The position numbers and the translations under genes are program-made. From assembly GCA_038087015.1 (NCBI GenBank), contig JASBNA010000004.1:1798001-1862000 (forward strand): a DNA stretch of 64,000 nucleotides. Reading direction: 5' to 3'. The notes under the pieces were generated by a model. It ran no database searches, was not told the origin of the DNA, and saw only the letters and a list, made by a program, of their open reading frames with translations. This stretch comes from Cerrena zonata. Its lineage: Eukaryota > Basidiomycota > Agaricomycetes > Polyporales > Cerrenaceae. This document shows, in pieces, positions 10,908 to 22,246 of this stretch (position 1 is its first letter; every line of letters starts with the position of its first letter).

Positions 10908-12218
10908 ATGTCTTCAAGCGGTATCAACAGTGCTCAGGCTACTAATGGCACCAACGGTGTCCATGCAACGAACGGTGCCAATGGAGCCGCCCACAGCCGC
11001 CCACTGAAGGCGGGCATTTATGCACCTATACCGAGTTTCTTCCAAGAAGGCTCGGAGGATGTTGGTATGTTGACATCCCCTAAAAATTGGCTTCAACCTA
11101 ACTTTAGATGAGAGTAGACCTCGAGAACTTTGCCTCACACGTTGTACGACTTGCCAAAGCGGGCGTCCAACCTCTGATTTCTGGTTCGATGGGAGAAGCT
11201 ATTCATCTTTCTCATCAAGAGCGCGCCTCTCTTATCAAGGCTGGTCGTGCTGCATTAGACCACGCGGGATTTGTCGATATCCCTATTATAGCTGGAACCG
11301 GCGCAGGCAGCACACGCGAAACTGTGGAATTGTGTGTCGAAGCCGCGCAGGCTGGTGCTGACTATACAATCGTCATTGCTAGCGGATACTTCGCGGGTGT
11401 CCTTGGGGGCAACAAGAAAGCTCTGAAAGCGTTCTGGCAGGAGGTCTCTTCGAAGAGTCCCATACCCGTCATTATCTACAATTGTACGTATTTGATATTT
11501 TACATGTTCTTTAAATCTCAATATTGCCCCGTTAGATCCTGGAGCAAGTGGCGGTATCGATTTAGATTCTGAGATTATTACGGAGCTCGCTCAAGAGTGT
11601 CCCAACCTGGCTGGTGTGAAACTCACGTGAGTTTCTACTATTCCGAGAGGGTTTGTTACTTTTTTCTGACCTTATTCCAGTTGTGGTAATGTAGGCAAGC
11701 TCACACGCATCTGTGCCACCGTTTCGGATCCCGCATTTTCGTCCTTGCACCCACGCAAGAATCCTGATGCACCTTTCTTGGTGTTGGGAGGTTTCATCGA
11801 CTTCCTCGTCCCTTCGACATACGCAAATGCCCATGGCGCGATCACCGGTCTCGCCAATGTTGCCCCTGTAAGTCTGCGTACACTCCTCAGGATACGCTTT
11901 GCTCATTATACCATTTCTACCTGCCTAATTTAGTACACTATTGCGAAGTTGTTTGAGCTTTCTGTACAAACACTTCAGGATCCATCCCTTCTTAACGAAG
12001 CTCAACGACTCCAAGGCATCGTAGCTCGTGCCGACTTCACCATTGCGAAAGCTTCTATTGCGGGGACCAAATATTTGTTGGGGCAGCTCTATGGCTATGG
12101 TGGACACCCTAGGAAACCTTTACCCCAAATTGAGCCAGAAGTTGCTGCGGCCCTGTGGGCACACCCCGATACCCAAGCAATTGTGAAGGTCGAGAGAGAG
12201 TTGAGCGGTAAGATCTAG
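10908..12218 (+). CDS. DapA-family aldolase (2-keto-3-deoxy-sugar-acid aldolase or HOGA type)
   Basis: Five exons (10908-11064, 11118-11483, 11536-11626, 11681-11867, 11934-12218) give 361 residues. A 35-residue Asn/Ala/Gly-rich leader precedes the barrel. Family motifs are PLISGSMGEAIHLSHQER (GxxGE substrate loop), IAGTGAGSTRETVELC, PVIIYNYPG (with the conserved tyrosine) and AGVKLTCGN, where the lysine is the Schiff-base residue. These class I enzymes cleave or form 2-keto acids via pyruvate. In fungi a member of this family (GaaC/LGA1) splits 2-keto-3-deoxy-L-galactonate in galacturonate catabolism. Others are 4-hydroxy-2-oxoglutarate aldolase-like. The convergent neighbour is an AKR, the partner enzyme class in that pathway, which mildly favours the sugar-acid role. 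The acceptor of intron 1 was chosen at 11117 because only that site keeps VDLENF in frame. Confidence 0.85.
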
Positions 12219-12475
12219 ATGTTATTTCACGATCATCCACGGAAACACGAATTACGCTCCGAGCTTTCTGTCCCCTTGACCAATAGGATTCGCACTTGTA
12301 TTTTTATCGTATGTTTTTCTTCACACGCACGTCAACTATCCATGCAGGCTCTCGTATACTTACACTCTCATGTATACAATCTTTCCCTAGAGTTTCTGGC
12401 AGGTTTCTCTATTCCGACATAAAGTTAACAAGAGTAGATTGATTCATAATCTCAGAGCTAGCGATGATCTATCAT

Positions 12476-13936
12476 CTACCACCCCAATTGTTCAGCAGTC
12501 CACGCGCCCCAAAGTTTGCCATCCTTCTCGTCGATCTTCTGAGTTAAACGCTTGCCCTGGTCCAGTGAGCTAATCGCTTTCACATCTTCCGCCTCCAGAA
12601 CGGGAAGCTTATTACAACCAAAAGAGGCATTAGTTCACCCTTCCTATAAAGGTATTTGCTCCCGCTTACAGTAAGGTTTTGCAATTGTCTCCCAGGATTC
12701 GTACTTTGGGGCACCGGAATCACACCCCTTGCGATATGCCAGGATAGGACAAGTTGGACCGCGCTCGTGGAATACTTCTCTGCAAGTTTCTGGATGAGAG
12801 GTAAAGTTAGGACATCAGAGAATCCTAGAACGTCTGGGGTGAGCAACATATAAACCGTTGTACTTGAGAGAAATACTGACCTGTGGGCGAGTAAGCTACG
12901 ACTACGATGCCCTTGCTCTTGCAATACTGCAGCAATTCCTCTTCGACGAGGAGGGGATGCATCCTGGTCATTAAATGCTCAGGCGATACCTTGATGAAAG
13001 CAATACCACATTACTTACTCTACTTGGTTGACGGCAGGTACCACTTTCGCTGTTTCTAAGAGCTTCTCCAAGCTATTCACGACAAATAAAGTCAGACCCC
13101 AAACCCCCTTTTCTCGTAGGACACTTACTTTTTGATAGAGAAATTGCTAACACCGATTGCCTTCACCTTCCCCGTAGCAAGCGCCATTTCCATCGTTGCC
13201 CATGTGTCACTGAAGTTAGGGTGGTCCAATAGGAGAGCATTCCCATCGGAGTCTCGGGGGAAGATTTTGTCCAGCTCGAAGCCATCTAGCATTGCATGGT
13301 CAATAACGACGCATGACCTTGTTGAAGCTTCTCACCTCCGATGTATTTCCAAGACATAGGTGAGTGCATCAAATACTACAATCACGAGTCAGATACTGAG
13401 GATTACAATATTTCGGACGAGACGCGTACCATGTCGACGTAGTCAATGTCAAGCCTATCTAGAGAGTCGTAAAGTGACTTCCAGAAAATAGACGTGTGCG
13501 ACCACCTATGAAGAGTGAGGTTAGAAGTTATTTTTAAGACTACGACTACCAATGTAGGATTTGCGTTGGCGATGGACTCACGGCAATTTAGTAGTAACAA
13601 ATAATTCTTCTCGGGGTACACCAGACTCTTTCACTGCTAGTCCAACAGATTCCTCCGTCCCTGCGATACAAGTCAGTCATATTTAGGGCTACACTTAATC
13701 ATTGACATACCGTAAAGCGACGCAGTGTCAAGGTGCCTATAACCAGACTATATTGAATGTCAGCACAGCGCCGTCAGAGCATAGTATATGTACACTACCT
13801 GGATTGCATTCAATATCCATGGCTTCGTTGCACGAAAGGCCTCAGGTGTTCGTTCGTTTGATGCACAACCAATTCCTATTCCAGGAACAGATGCTCCAGT
13901 ATTAAGCTTGCGGATTGGGATTTCTAGAACGGACAT
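12476..13936 (-). CDS. Aldo-keto reductase, AKR2/3-like (aldehyde or sugar reductase)
   Basis: This multi-exon minus-strand gene runs from [20 protein letters not shown] to a C-terminus ending AEQLGW. It belongs to a different AKR branch from the tandem pair. Motifs include [12 protein letters not shown] (catalytic Asp and Tyr), a TTKLP segment (catalytic Lys), DYVDMYLMHSP (catalytic His), [11 protein letters not shown] and VVVAYSPTG. The length is about 330 residues and no frame break was seen. It converges on the DapA-family gene with 257 bp between stops. Galacturonate reductase and glyceraldehyde reductase of the fungal pathway are AKRs of this general kind. That link is inference from neighbourhood only. 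Confidence 0.8.
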
Positions 13937-14342
13937 GATGAACAGGAGGTTGCTGGGGCGAATGTGATTTGAAGGGGATGTTGCAGTATAAGAAATTGTC
14001 GCTCAAATCTTATAAACTCTCTCCATCTTAGATATGTCATGCAGATAATTCCGAACAACCGGGAAACTTCAAGGCTCCAACAGACAGTTCGTTGCAAAGT
14101 AGTAGACAATATCCCGGTCTCTGAGTATTAGTAATGCCATAGAACAGAGGTGATAACAGCTCGCCACCCACGTAGAATGAAGCTGAGACCTGTGCTGCTT
14201 GAATAACCATACTGCATCGTAGCCGCTTGTCCGAGTCGGCCTGACGAGTTGAATAGAAGGGCGTATTAACCAATGAGAAAAACAGTCATAATCATACAAT
14301 ACTCTACAAAACGACAAGATGTGAAACGACACTCTAGTGATG
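13937..14342. other. Spacer between the AKR promoter and the FNT gene 3' end
   Basis: A TATA-like TTTATAA on the minus strand at 14016-14010 is 75-80 bp before the AKR start. No gene is recognised. Confidence 0.4.
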
Positions 14343-15945
14343 TTATGATCTCTTGCTATTGACCCGATAAACCTCAGTCTTCTGTACTTCGGAGGTACTC
14401 GCGTCAGAGCCGACAGGCTGATTCATGACTTCACCTGCTTCGAGACCTTGAAGCTCAGTTTCCGACTCGTGGATGTATTTGTAGTCTCCAAGGAAGAAAT
14501 AGGTTGCTGGAAGAGCGACACACAGAGCTCCGACGATGTTGCCAAAGAAGGAGGCAAGAAGAGACCTGAAGTCATGCTTAAGCGTTAGTGAGGAAAATGA
14601 TGGAGTAAGGAAGCACGAACTTTCGATATACTCAGCGACCGTTAGCTAAGCACATCGTCAGTTAGAGATTCGTGAAGAGGAGAAGAGCGTGAGCTTACGT
14701 CAGCACCAAACATGATACCCAAGGGCACGGAGAACATGTTTGCAACAACTATGTTTTAAAGTCAGTCACCCGGGCCGCAGCGACAAGCATTTCGTAGACC
14801 GCTCACTGTGATCAAATGCACACGCAACGAAGACCTAGTACCGGTTAGTCAATAGCTCCAATACATCTTAAATCAAAAACATACCCAGATAGGTATCCAA
14901 ATCGCGATAATTTTAGAAATAGTCTCCCTCGCACCCGCAGCTTGCTGTTACACCGTGTCACAGCGTCAGAATCCCAATTTCAAAGCAATCATATCTGAAA
15001 CACACACCCAAACAGCAACGCAGACTAGCCAATTACAACCAATTCCTCTTAGGAATATCTGGTGCCACTGAGGGTCTTTCGCCTTGTGCCTGGTCAAGAA
15101 TAGCAGAGTGAACGAATGGATTAGTATGGGAATCTTGAGAACATAATATCAATTGCCTACAATGCAAATGTCTTGGCGTAGGTGAGGTAAGGCTCCGTCG
15201 AAATGATGCCGCTGTCTGTTCCGGGATAAGTAATGGAACGTAGAATTGAGAAGGTCGGATCTCGGTGGATCGACTTACATTTCGTAAGTACTGCAGCGAA
15301 GAAAAGGCTCCCGACGAGATTGCCAAAGAAGACTACAGAAAGAGTTCATCACTATCAACCCTTAAGGGTCTAAGAGATCGTAACCTACCGATAACCCAAT
15401 TGAGAGGTAGACTCCACCATGGAATTGCGCCTTTGAGAATAGCCATAGGATGAATCTAAAGATGGCAGATACCCGCCAGTCGCCGCAGTGATAAGGTTAA
15501 CTCGATTTGGTCCTCACTTTGAGGTTGGAGAAACTCACCATCATGTTGCTAGTGAGCAACTCTTGGCCTTGGAGCACAATCCTATTCAATACGACCAGTC
15601 AGTTCCCAGCCACATCAAATGTTTTTGCCGACTTACATCACCAAACCCACGGGGAAGACCAATCCTCCTAATATCTTCACAAGGCCGGGGTTGCTTGCAT
15701 TAATACCTGCTGAGCCACCGGAAATGATCTCTGAGAGTAGACCACCGAACGATAGCATGACACCCGCAGCAACCTACACAACAAAGAGCATGAGCGCGGC
15801 GTGGTGTTGCGCCACAGAATGAACTCACGGCCTTGAGAAATACGACTTCAGCGCGGGTCCTATGCTTCGCCACACCACTTTCGATCATGGCAATGGCCAC
15901 CTGTTGAGGCTTGAGGGTACTCGGGGGATCGAATGCACCTGTCAT
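14343..15945 (-). CDS. Formate/nitrite transporter (FNT) family membrane channel
   Basis: Many short minus-strand exons encode a protein starting MTGAFDPPSTLKPQQVAIAM and ending VYRVNSKRS. The FNT pattern is clear: AAGVMLSFGGLLSEI, GINASNPGLVKILGG, VFPVGLVMIVLQGQELLTSNMM (FNT signature), PLNWVIVFFGNLVGSLFF, FLRGIGCNWLVCVAVW, and a last helix region with AEYIESSLLASFFGNIVGAL. Six membrane segments are expected, forming a pentameric plasma-membrane pore for formate, nitrite or similar monovalent anions. The C-terminal cytosolic tail of about 50 residues is acidic and Ser/Thr-rich. It lies head-to-tail with the AKR. I found no frame break in the exons checked. Confidence 0.85.
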
Positions 15946-17412
15946 CTTGACTTGTTTCTCGAAGGAGTTGCGCTACCAAGGTGTTCGGGTCTGGAGGCAC
16001 ACCAACTTCAGGTGGCGGGCAGAGACGGTACGTGAGAAGTGCACCGAGGGGGTATATCAATGACCACCTGGTTATATATTCTGCGCCGAAATTGGGATAT
16101 CAATTTTCTTAACGCTACATTTTGGAGATCTCCCCAAGAAGTCACATCGGCTACTCAATGCAAGGTACGATATAAATAGATGAGGCGGGTGTGACCTGTG
16201 ATGCATACGTATCCTGAGCTTATTTAATCCCTACAGGCAGTGAGAAATGACAACAGGTGACAGGCCTGAGCTTGGTCGAATACATTTATGTCTATGGATA
16301 ACCCACGCACCACCAAGGCCCTTCAAATCGGTTTACAACATGGAGGCAGAAGTATTTATAGGGCTTCTAGTTGACGGCGCACGTCGAGGAAGTAACGCAG
16401 TGCAACGGCGTGACAACTAAGGAGATCATTGACTAGCCTTCGCTTCTTCGTGATAACACTCGCTGTTAGGATACACTTCGGTCGTTCGGTTTTCTATTGT
16501 TAGTTCAAGTTGAGGCACCCGGCGATGTTCGGTGCGCAGTTGTCAGCTGGACTGTTCAGCAAGTGGATCCTTTGGCGTGAGTGACTATGAAACCGTCATC
16601 TTCTCTGGCGCTACCATTTCAATTGAATCTTCTAAACGCCACGACGCCGCGTCCTAGCGAAGAGATAAGGATAATCACATGAATGTCAGAGAATCGAAGC
16701 AGATCGAAGTCCGCAAGTAGCCAGGTCGTCACCAGGATAGAAAGCTAGACGAGGCAAAACATCTGCCATGTAGAATAACGCAAACAGGTTTGAAAAAAGG
16801 ACCATTCTGGACCAGGACACGATCGAGCACTCGTGAGAATAGTTTACCCCAGTGTGGGGAAGTTCCCCGCAGAAATATTTCAGTTCCGTGATGGCTATTG
16901 GGCGCACTGATCTCCGCGAAAGGCAGGTGTAAAAGAACAGGGGCAACCTGTCAGTGTCAGGGTGTACGAGAGGTACAAGTAAGAGTAAGAGACTTCCATC
17001 GAGTGAATCTATATTTACTTCTTCCCAACAAACTCCCATGTCAACGAACACTTTCTTTGAATCACTATCTGTTTGGACCACTGAGATGTGCGGCCTGAAA
17101 GTGATCCTCAACGTATGTGTTACGTTTAGTTCCCTTTTTTGCTTGAACATTATCAAGAAACTGACAGTTAATCTATACTGATATAACTTGGGTACATATC
17201 ATGTAGAGCCCGTAAATATTGGAGGACTCAGTACCAGCTTTAGTTTAGCCAATCAGTGAGTTGGAATTGTGCCCTATCCAGAAGGAGCAGCTTGTTCACA
17301 CGCATGCTGTCTAGGTCAGGCCGTAATACAGGAGGCAGCCAAAGCCCAAGCTGCAACTAAAAAGTACTTTACATCCTCACCTATGCTCTATCTTCATTTG
17401 TAACCTATTTCT
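15946..17412. other. Gene-poor spacer
   Basis: A plus-strand TATAAATA at 16171-16178 has no convincing gene behind it; only a 56-codon frame begins near 16247. A 156-codon minus frame (16686-17156) lacks recognisable content. No repeat is seen. Confidence 0.4.
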
Positions 17413-18665
17413 ATGTCTGGTGCAACGTGCAACAGGAAACAGCTCGATGTACGCATCCGCCATGAAGTAGACGAGTGGTCACCAAAAGCACGCGCCACAT
17501 GCGCCAGATTTCCTGGACGTGTCGACTCGCCTTATTATTGCAATAATAGTGCGAGGTTGACTGTCTTGGATGCCTGGAGCCCAAGCTTTGCTGCGAAACG
17601 CGTCCCAAAGCGACGAAGGAAGAGTAGGTGTTTCATTTTTTCTTTCTTTCATCAACATTTGTAGACCGATCTGCTGCAGAAGTTGATCCGCATGCACATA
17701 TTCCAAATCCTGTCAACGACGTTGATACACAACCTATTGCCAGGATTGATAAAGAACCTGTAGTTGAAAATGTAGAAGAAGCCCATCTTGATCAAGGTGT
17801 TGTTTCTACACCACCAACGCTATCACATGAATCAGTGGAAGTCAAAGACAATTCCACAGGCATGTTTCAACGCCAATTATCTTCATGCACTACACTCACT
17901 TAAAATGGACCTTCATTTGATGGTCTGCTTAGATCTCCCATGCTCTTCTGGTCCTGTATCTCCGACTCCTTCGACCTCCGAGTCTCTGGAAGAAATGAAC
18001 CTAAGTTTAAACAAGCTGGAGATCAAAAATTCATCGAGACCACAGAGTTCTGAACCTGGTACAGGCTCAGAGCACTCCCAGCCACGATGCGATAAAAGCT
18101 TATCTTCGTCGGACGACAATCAAGATGTGGCAGGTTGGTTTGGCAATGATGTCGCACTTAATTAGAAGAGCTTCTAACCTCATATTTATCCCTATTACAG
18201 ATGTATTCTCGCTTCTTGCACCTGGCAGTACCGATAGTTCTCCATCATCCTTAAAGGCTGTTGGGAAACGGAGACGTGAAAGCGACGTCAAATCCGAGTC
18301 AGTATCACCAGATGCGTCCTCTCCTACAGGTTCCACCTCACCCCAGGATCCGGGAAAAGTTCGAGACATTAGACCTGTCACAAATGCTCTCGATGACGAT
18401 GACGTACGACCTAGTAAACGTCCCAAGACAGAGTTACTTCATTGTAAGGCCAAAGTCGTTTATGTGCCAAACTTTTCTTACTCTCGATTAGCATCAAAAC
18501 CTTCGTGGGCCACCGCCCAGGCTCTCCGCTCCCTAGGGAAAATCACAAGTGAGTTCTATTAAATAAGTCACTTAGCTCAAGGCTGACCTTAACCTAGTAC
18601 TACCCGGCCCTACTCCTGGTTCAGAGATCATTCAGATTGACGATTCCTCGGACGAAGAAGGTTGA
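17413..18665 (+). CDS. Unknown Ser/Pro-rich, probably nuclear protein with a C-terminal SUMO-interaction-like motif
   Basis: Exons are 17413-17623, 17665-17859, 17933-18133, one starting at about 18201 with AT-GTA-TTC, and a last exon after an acceptor at about 18598, ending at the TGA at 18663-18665. The second intron (17860-17932) starts GCATGT, so it is a GC-AG intron; phase 1 is preserved only with that donor. The protein of about 355 residues is low-complexity and rich in Ser, Pro, Glu and Asp. It has basic nuclear-localisation-like patches (KRVPKRRRKS, GKRRRES, RPSKRPK). The terminus IIQIDDSSDEEG is a hydrophobic core followed by acidic/serine residues, the layout of a SUMO-interacting motif. 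I do not recognise a family, and the start could lie further upstream. Confidence 0.55.
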
Positions 18666-18801
18666 ATTCTGCTATGTATCGAACCCACTTGTGCTGTTAA
18701 TTTACGATACGAACTGGAACACATTGCTATGTATTGTATCGACTTGTGTCATGCTTAATCTCATATTCAGTCTACATTGCTAACTCTACCTAGAGCAGGG
18801 A

Positions 18802-19885
18802 TCACAAGCCCCGCCACGCGGTCTCAAGATTTGCAATTACCTGAGCTTTATCCACCCCATCCGCGGTCGTCGAATGTGCTATCTCTTCCATCTCTGGCTT
18901 TAGCGTGTCGTCGATCGTCTTCTGCGTCTTCAGCCTAGCCATCAGTAAGGCATCCGTCCCTAATTGGATCCTGATAGGGAGGTCTTTCCTTCCACCGAGC
19001 TTGTAAAGAGCTTGACCGCACTTCAGGGGGTCGCCCACGAAGTTCTCAGGGACAACAATTCGACGCATGGCTTCCGAGGGAGCGTGTGCTTGTTGGTACA
19101 CAGGAAGCGAAGGGATTGTAATCATCGAGGACCCGCCCCACTCGGTGCGGAATCCTCCCAGTTCGATGATAGTGGCTCTGATATTCCACTCGGGAAGCAT
19201 CTCCTTGGTCAAAGATTCGGTAAACCCTTCCAAGGCTATCACACAATCAGTAAAACGTCCCAGTGTACTCGACGAGAAAGGTAATAACGTACCGAACTTT
19301 CCAGCATGGTAGAAGGCGTATCCCGGGTTTGCAAGAATACCTCCTATCGAGGAAATGTTCAGGAAATGCCCGCCCACACCCGGCGGATTGACATCTCTGA
19401 AAAACGGAATCGCCTGTCCATAGTGCCATGAGAAGATGCCTAGACCCTCGTACGAACCTTACTTACTCGTTGACAGATCCATACGGGCCCCCAGAACAGA
19501 ACTTCGATCAACTTCCTTGCCTCGTCCTCGGGGGTGGTCTCTATCTCCCCAGCTAGGCCGTATCCCGCGTTATTAACGACCACGTCTAAGCGACCGAAAT
19601 GCTTCTTGGTTTCCTCGAAAACAGAATCGATTTGCGATTTGTTCGAAACATCGAGGGGGAGGATCAAAAGCTGGGAGGGCGAGTACTTGGTCTTCAAACT
19701 ATCCAACACTTCTGGTTTGCGAAGGGTGGCGACGGCACGTTCACCCCGTTCTAGGACAACATCCAAGAGGGCCCTGCCTAGACCCTGGGAAGAACCTGTG
19801 ACTTGAAGATGGAATGAACGTCAATATCCTATTGGGAAACGTAAAGAAGCAACTTACTGAACCAAACTTTGGAATCTGCGGACAT
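18802..19885 (-). CDS. Short-chain dehydrogenase/reductase (classical SDR), copy 1
   Basis: Exons run from the ATG at 19885 (MSADSKVWF) to the TGA at 18804-18802, about 285 residues. The Rossmann dinucleotide motif ITGSSQGLGRALL is formed across intron 1. Then come LDVSNKSQ, VVNNAGYG, HFLNISSIGG with the catalytic serine, and YHAGK, the Tyr-xxx-Lys active site. The C-terminal half (ALEGFTESLTKEM to PEMEEIA) resembles fungal SDRs of the oxidoreductase group acting on small alcohols or ketones. It forms a tandem pair with copy 2, same strand and same exon plan. A TATAAATA box is about 50 bp upstream. Confidence 0.85.
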
Positions 19886-20413
19886 TGTTTATTCAGGATC
19901 GGATGTTCTGACTCTGTTCTCCATTTTGCTCCCATATTTATACTAACTCTCTATCAAGATCCTTTCGGTCATTGTCAAAGTCTATGATGCTCCTCAGACA
20001 CAACCACACCCGCTCAAAGCCGTCCTGTCACGCTTCAATCCGAACTATCGCTTCTATTTCGTCCTCTTGGTCTTAATCTGGATACCCCGATTTCGGATTC
20101 CCGATGGCTCGTAATATACTTTGCAGGGAGTTTTCAACTTGGAGGGTACTCCTACGTTGACGATATTTTTAGCTTTCAGCGACGAGACGAGGTAGAATGC
20201 CCGATAGATGGACTTTCGTTGTTGACAGGGAATGAGTATGATCACCTCATTGCGGGACACATTGGTGGACAATATTACGATGTTCTGTTTCCATTGACAG
20301 GCACGTTTACACGTTTCATTTATTGTCCTTACTTCGGCGTGTTGCTTTCATGAGTTCACGTTAGTAATTCTCAATAACCAAGTTTCTAGTACTAGTTCCT
20401 CGTCAACGTCCAT
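19886..20413. other. Spacer between the tandem SDR genes
   Basis: Apart from the TATA box, I see frames on all strands of 60-115 codons without an ATG or a recognisable fold. No gene is supported. Confidence 0.4.
19935..19942 (-). promoter_or_regulatory. TATA box of SDR copy 1
   Basis: TATAAATA on the minus strand lies 50-57 bp before the ATG at 19885. Confidence 0.6.
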
Positions 20414-21501
20414 TCAAACCTTTCTCCAAGCAGCTTCGATCCTTTGAAGCACAGTCTCCTTATCCACGCCATCTACGTTAGTAGAATCCGCAAGTTCCTC
20501 CCACTCCGGATTCATGGTATCTTCCATCGTTCTCTTCGCTTTCCATCTAACCAAGCGAGACGCATCCGTCCCTAACTGCACCCTCATTGGCAAATCCCTC
20601 CTCCCCCCAAGCTTGAATAATACCTGGCCAGCTCGGGTAGGGTCGCCAATCCATGCCTTTGGCTCTCGAATTCGAGCCATAGCTTGCGAAGGGGCATGGT
20701 CTTGCTTGTAGACATCTAAAGTCGGAAGGCGGACCGCTGCTGAGCCGAGCTCGGTACGGAAGCCTCCTGGTTCGATTATAGTGGCTGTGATGTTCCACTC
20801 TGGGAGTACCTCACGAGCAAGGGACTCTGTGAATCCTTCCAATGCTGATGCATACTTATGTGAGTAGATGTTTATATCCCAACCACGAATCGAATTTGAA
20901 CGTACCGAATTTACCGGCATGATAGAAACCGGTATTCGCGTTTCCCTGATATCCTCCAGCAGAACTAATATTAAGAATATGCCCACCGACGCCCGGAGGA
21001 TTAATATCTCTAAAGAACTTGATGGCCTAAAGAGTGTATGTCACATTGTGTTATTTTGTGAGATGGACATTGCTTACTTGTTGGCAGATTTGTACGGGAC
21101 CCCAAAGGAGAACGTCCAGCTGCTTCTTAGCCTCTTCCAGCGGAGTTGTCTCGATCTCCGAGCTCAATGCATAGCCTGCATTGTTAACCACAACATCGAT
21201 GCGGCCGAAGTGTCGCTGAGTCTCTTCGAATGCAGACTCGATTTGAAAGGTCTCCGTGACATCAAGTTGAAGTACGAGCAGTCGCGAAGGCGAATATTGA
21301 CTTTTCAAACTCTCCAGTTGCTCTGGCCTTCGTAAAGTCGCTACAGCACGGTCCCCTGCACCTAGAACGGCATCAAGTAATGCTCTTCCAAGTCCTTGAG
21401 AACTGCCTGTAACTGGAAGAAGTCGTTATGAGATTTGTTCTATATTTTTGTTGTTATTACTCACTGAACCAGACTCGCGAAGCGATTTGTTCGGTCGACA
21501 T
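20414..21501 (-). CDS. Short-chain dehydrogenase/reductase (classical SDR), copy 2
   Basis: This paralog of copy 1 starts at the ATG at 21501 (MSTEQIASRVWF) and stops at 20416-20414. ITGSSQGLGRALLDAV is rebuilt across the first intron. LQLDVTE, VVNNAGYAL, HILNISSAGG and FYHAGK (Tyr-xxx-Lys) follow. The second half (ALEGFTESLAREVLPEWNI, IEPGGFRTE, LGGRRDLPMRVQLGTD) is closely similar to copy 1. About 285 residues, intact. Both copies likely use NAD(P)(H). The substrate cannot be read from sequence. Confidence 0.85.
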
Positions 21502-22246
21502 CTTCTAGGGTCCGATGTTGCAGCAAAGATTTCTGTGACTATTTATACGGAGTACCATTCGTGCCACTTTCGTTTCCTACATGAGTGAAGACATACGTAT
21601 CTTCTCGGCTAGGAGCCTGGCGCGCTTTCAAGTTATAATGACTATACCGTGTAACGCCGGGGAGAGAGTAAGCAACGATTCGAATTCTCCGGTATCGCAC
21701 TATAACGAATTCAGAATACATAGTACACGATGGCATCTCTATGGCTTACTGACGGGCTATGCAGTAATTCGAGCGATTTATTGTGCTATCGCAACTAACC
21801 TTTAACCGTCGTATGTTTTCATATTCAGCGTGAAGCTTGTAGACAATTCAATGAGCTCAGTGTTGACAACTTGTTATAGCTGCTGCATTGGGCCCTCACC
21901 CACCTACTATATGGGTTTCGAATGTTAAACTGAATAAATGACTGATGATTTTTATCGTTTGCGAAATACCATACATGCGTTATAGCATAGAAAAAAATCC
22001 CCCGCGGTCTGCTAATCGCAAGTTGTGCCAGTGAACAGAATGAGAGAGTTGCAAGACGGCGCTTGCTGCCATAAATAGCCTGAGCCTGGGACATGATCCT
22101 CGCACTCTATTCCCTACTCTCACTGTGAGCAATCCCATGACTATCATGATCACACCGGCCAAAAGGCAAGGCATCTTTGAATACCCGAGCAGACCAGGAG
22201 CGACAGTCCACCGACTACCTCCATCTCTCTCACCGCCAACTTCACT
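21502..22246. other. Divergent spacer between SDR copy 2 and the hydrolase
   Basis: No gene is recognised. ATAAATA at 22071-22077 is a weak TATA candidate for the hydrolase. Confidence 0.4.
21539..21547 (-). promoter_or_regulatory. TATA box of SDR copy 2
   Basis: TATAAATAG on the minus strand lies about 40 bp before the ATG at 21501, nearly the same element and spacing as in copy 1. Confidence 0.6.

Noticed and set aside
16686..17156. Minus-strand open frame of 156 codons
   Set aside because: No recognisable motif, no plausible splice neighbours, and composition like the surrounding spacer.
20040..20350. Overlapping frames on both strands between the SDR genes
   Set aside because: Three frames look equally plausible, none has a start, splice support or family match.
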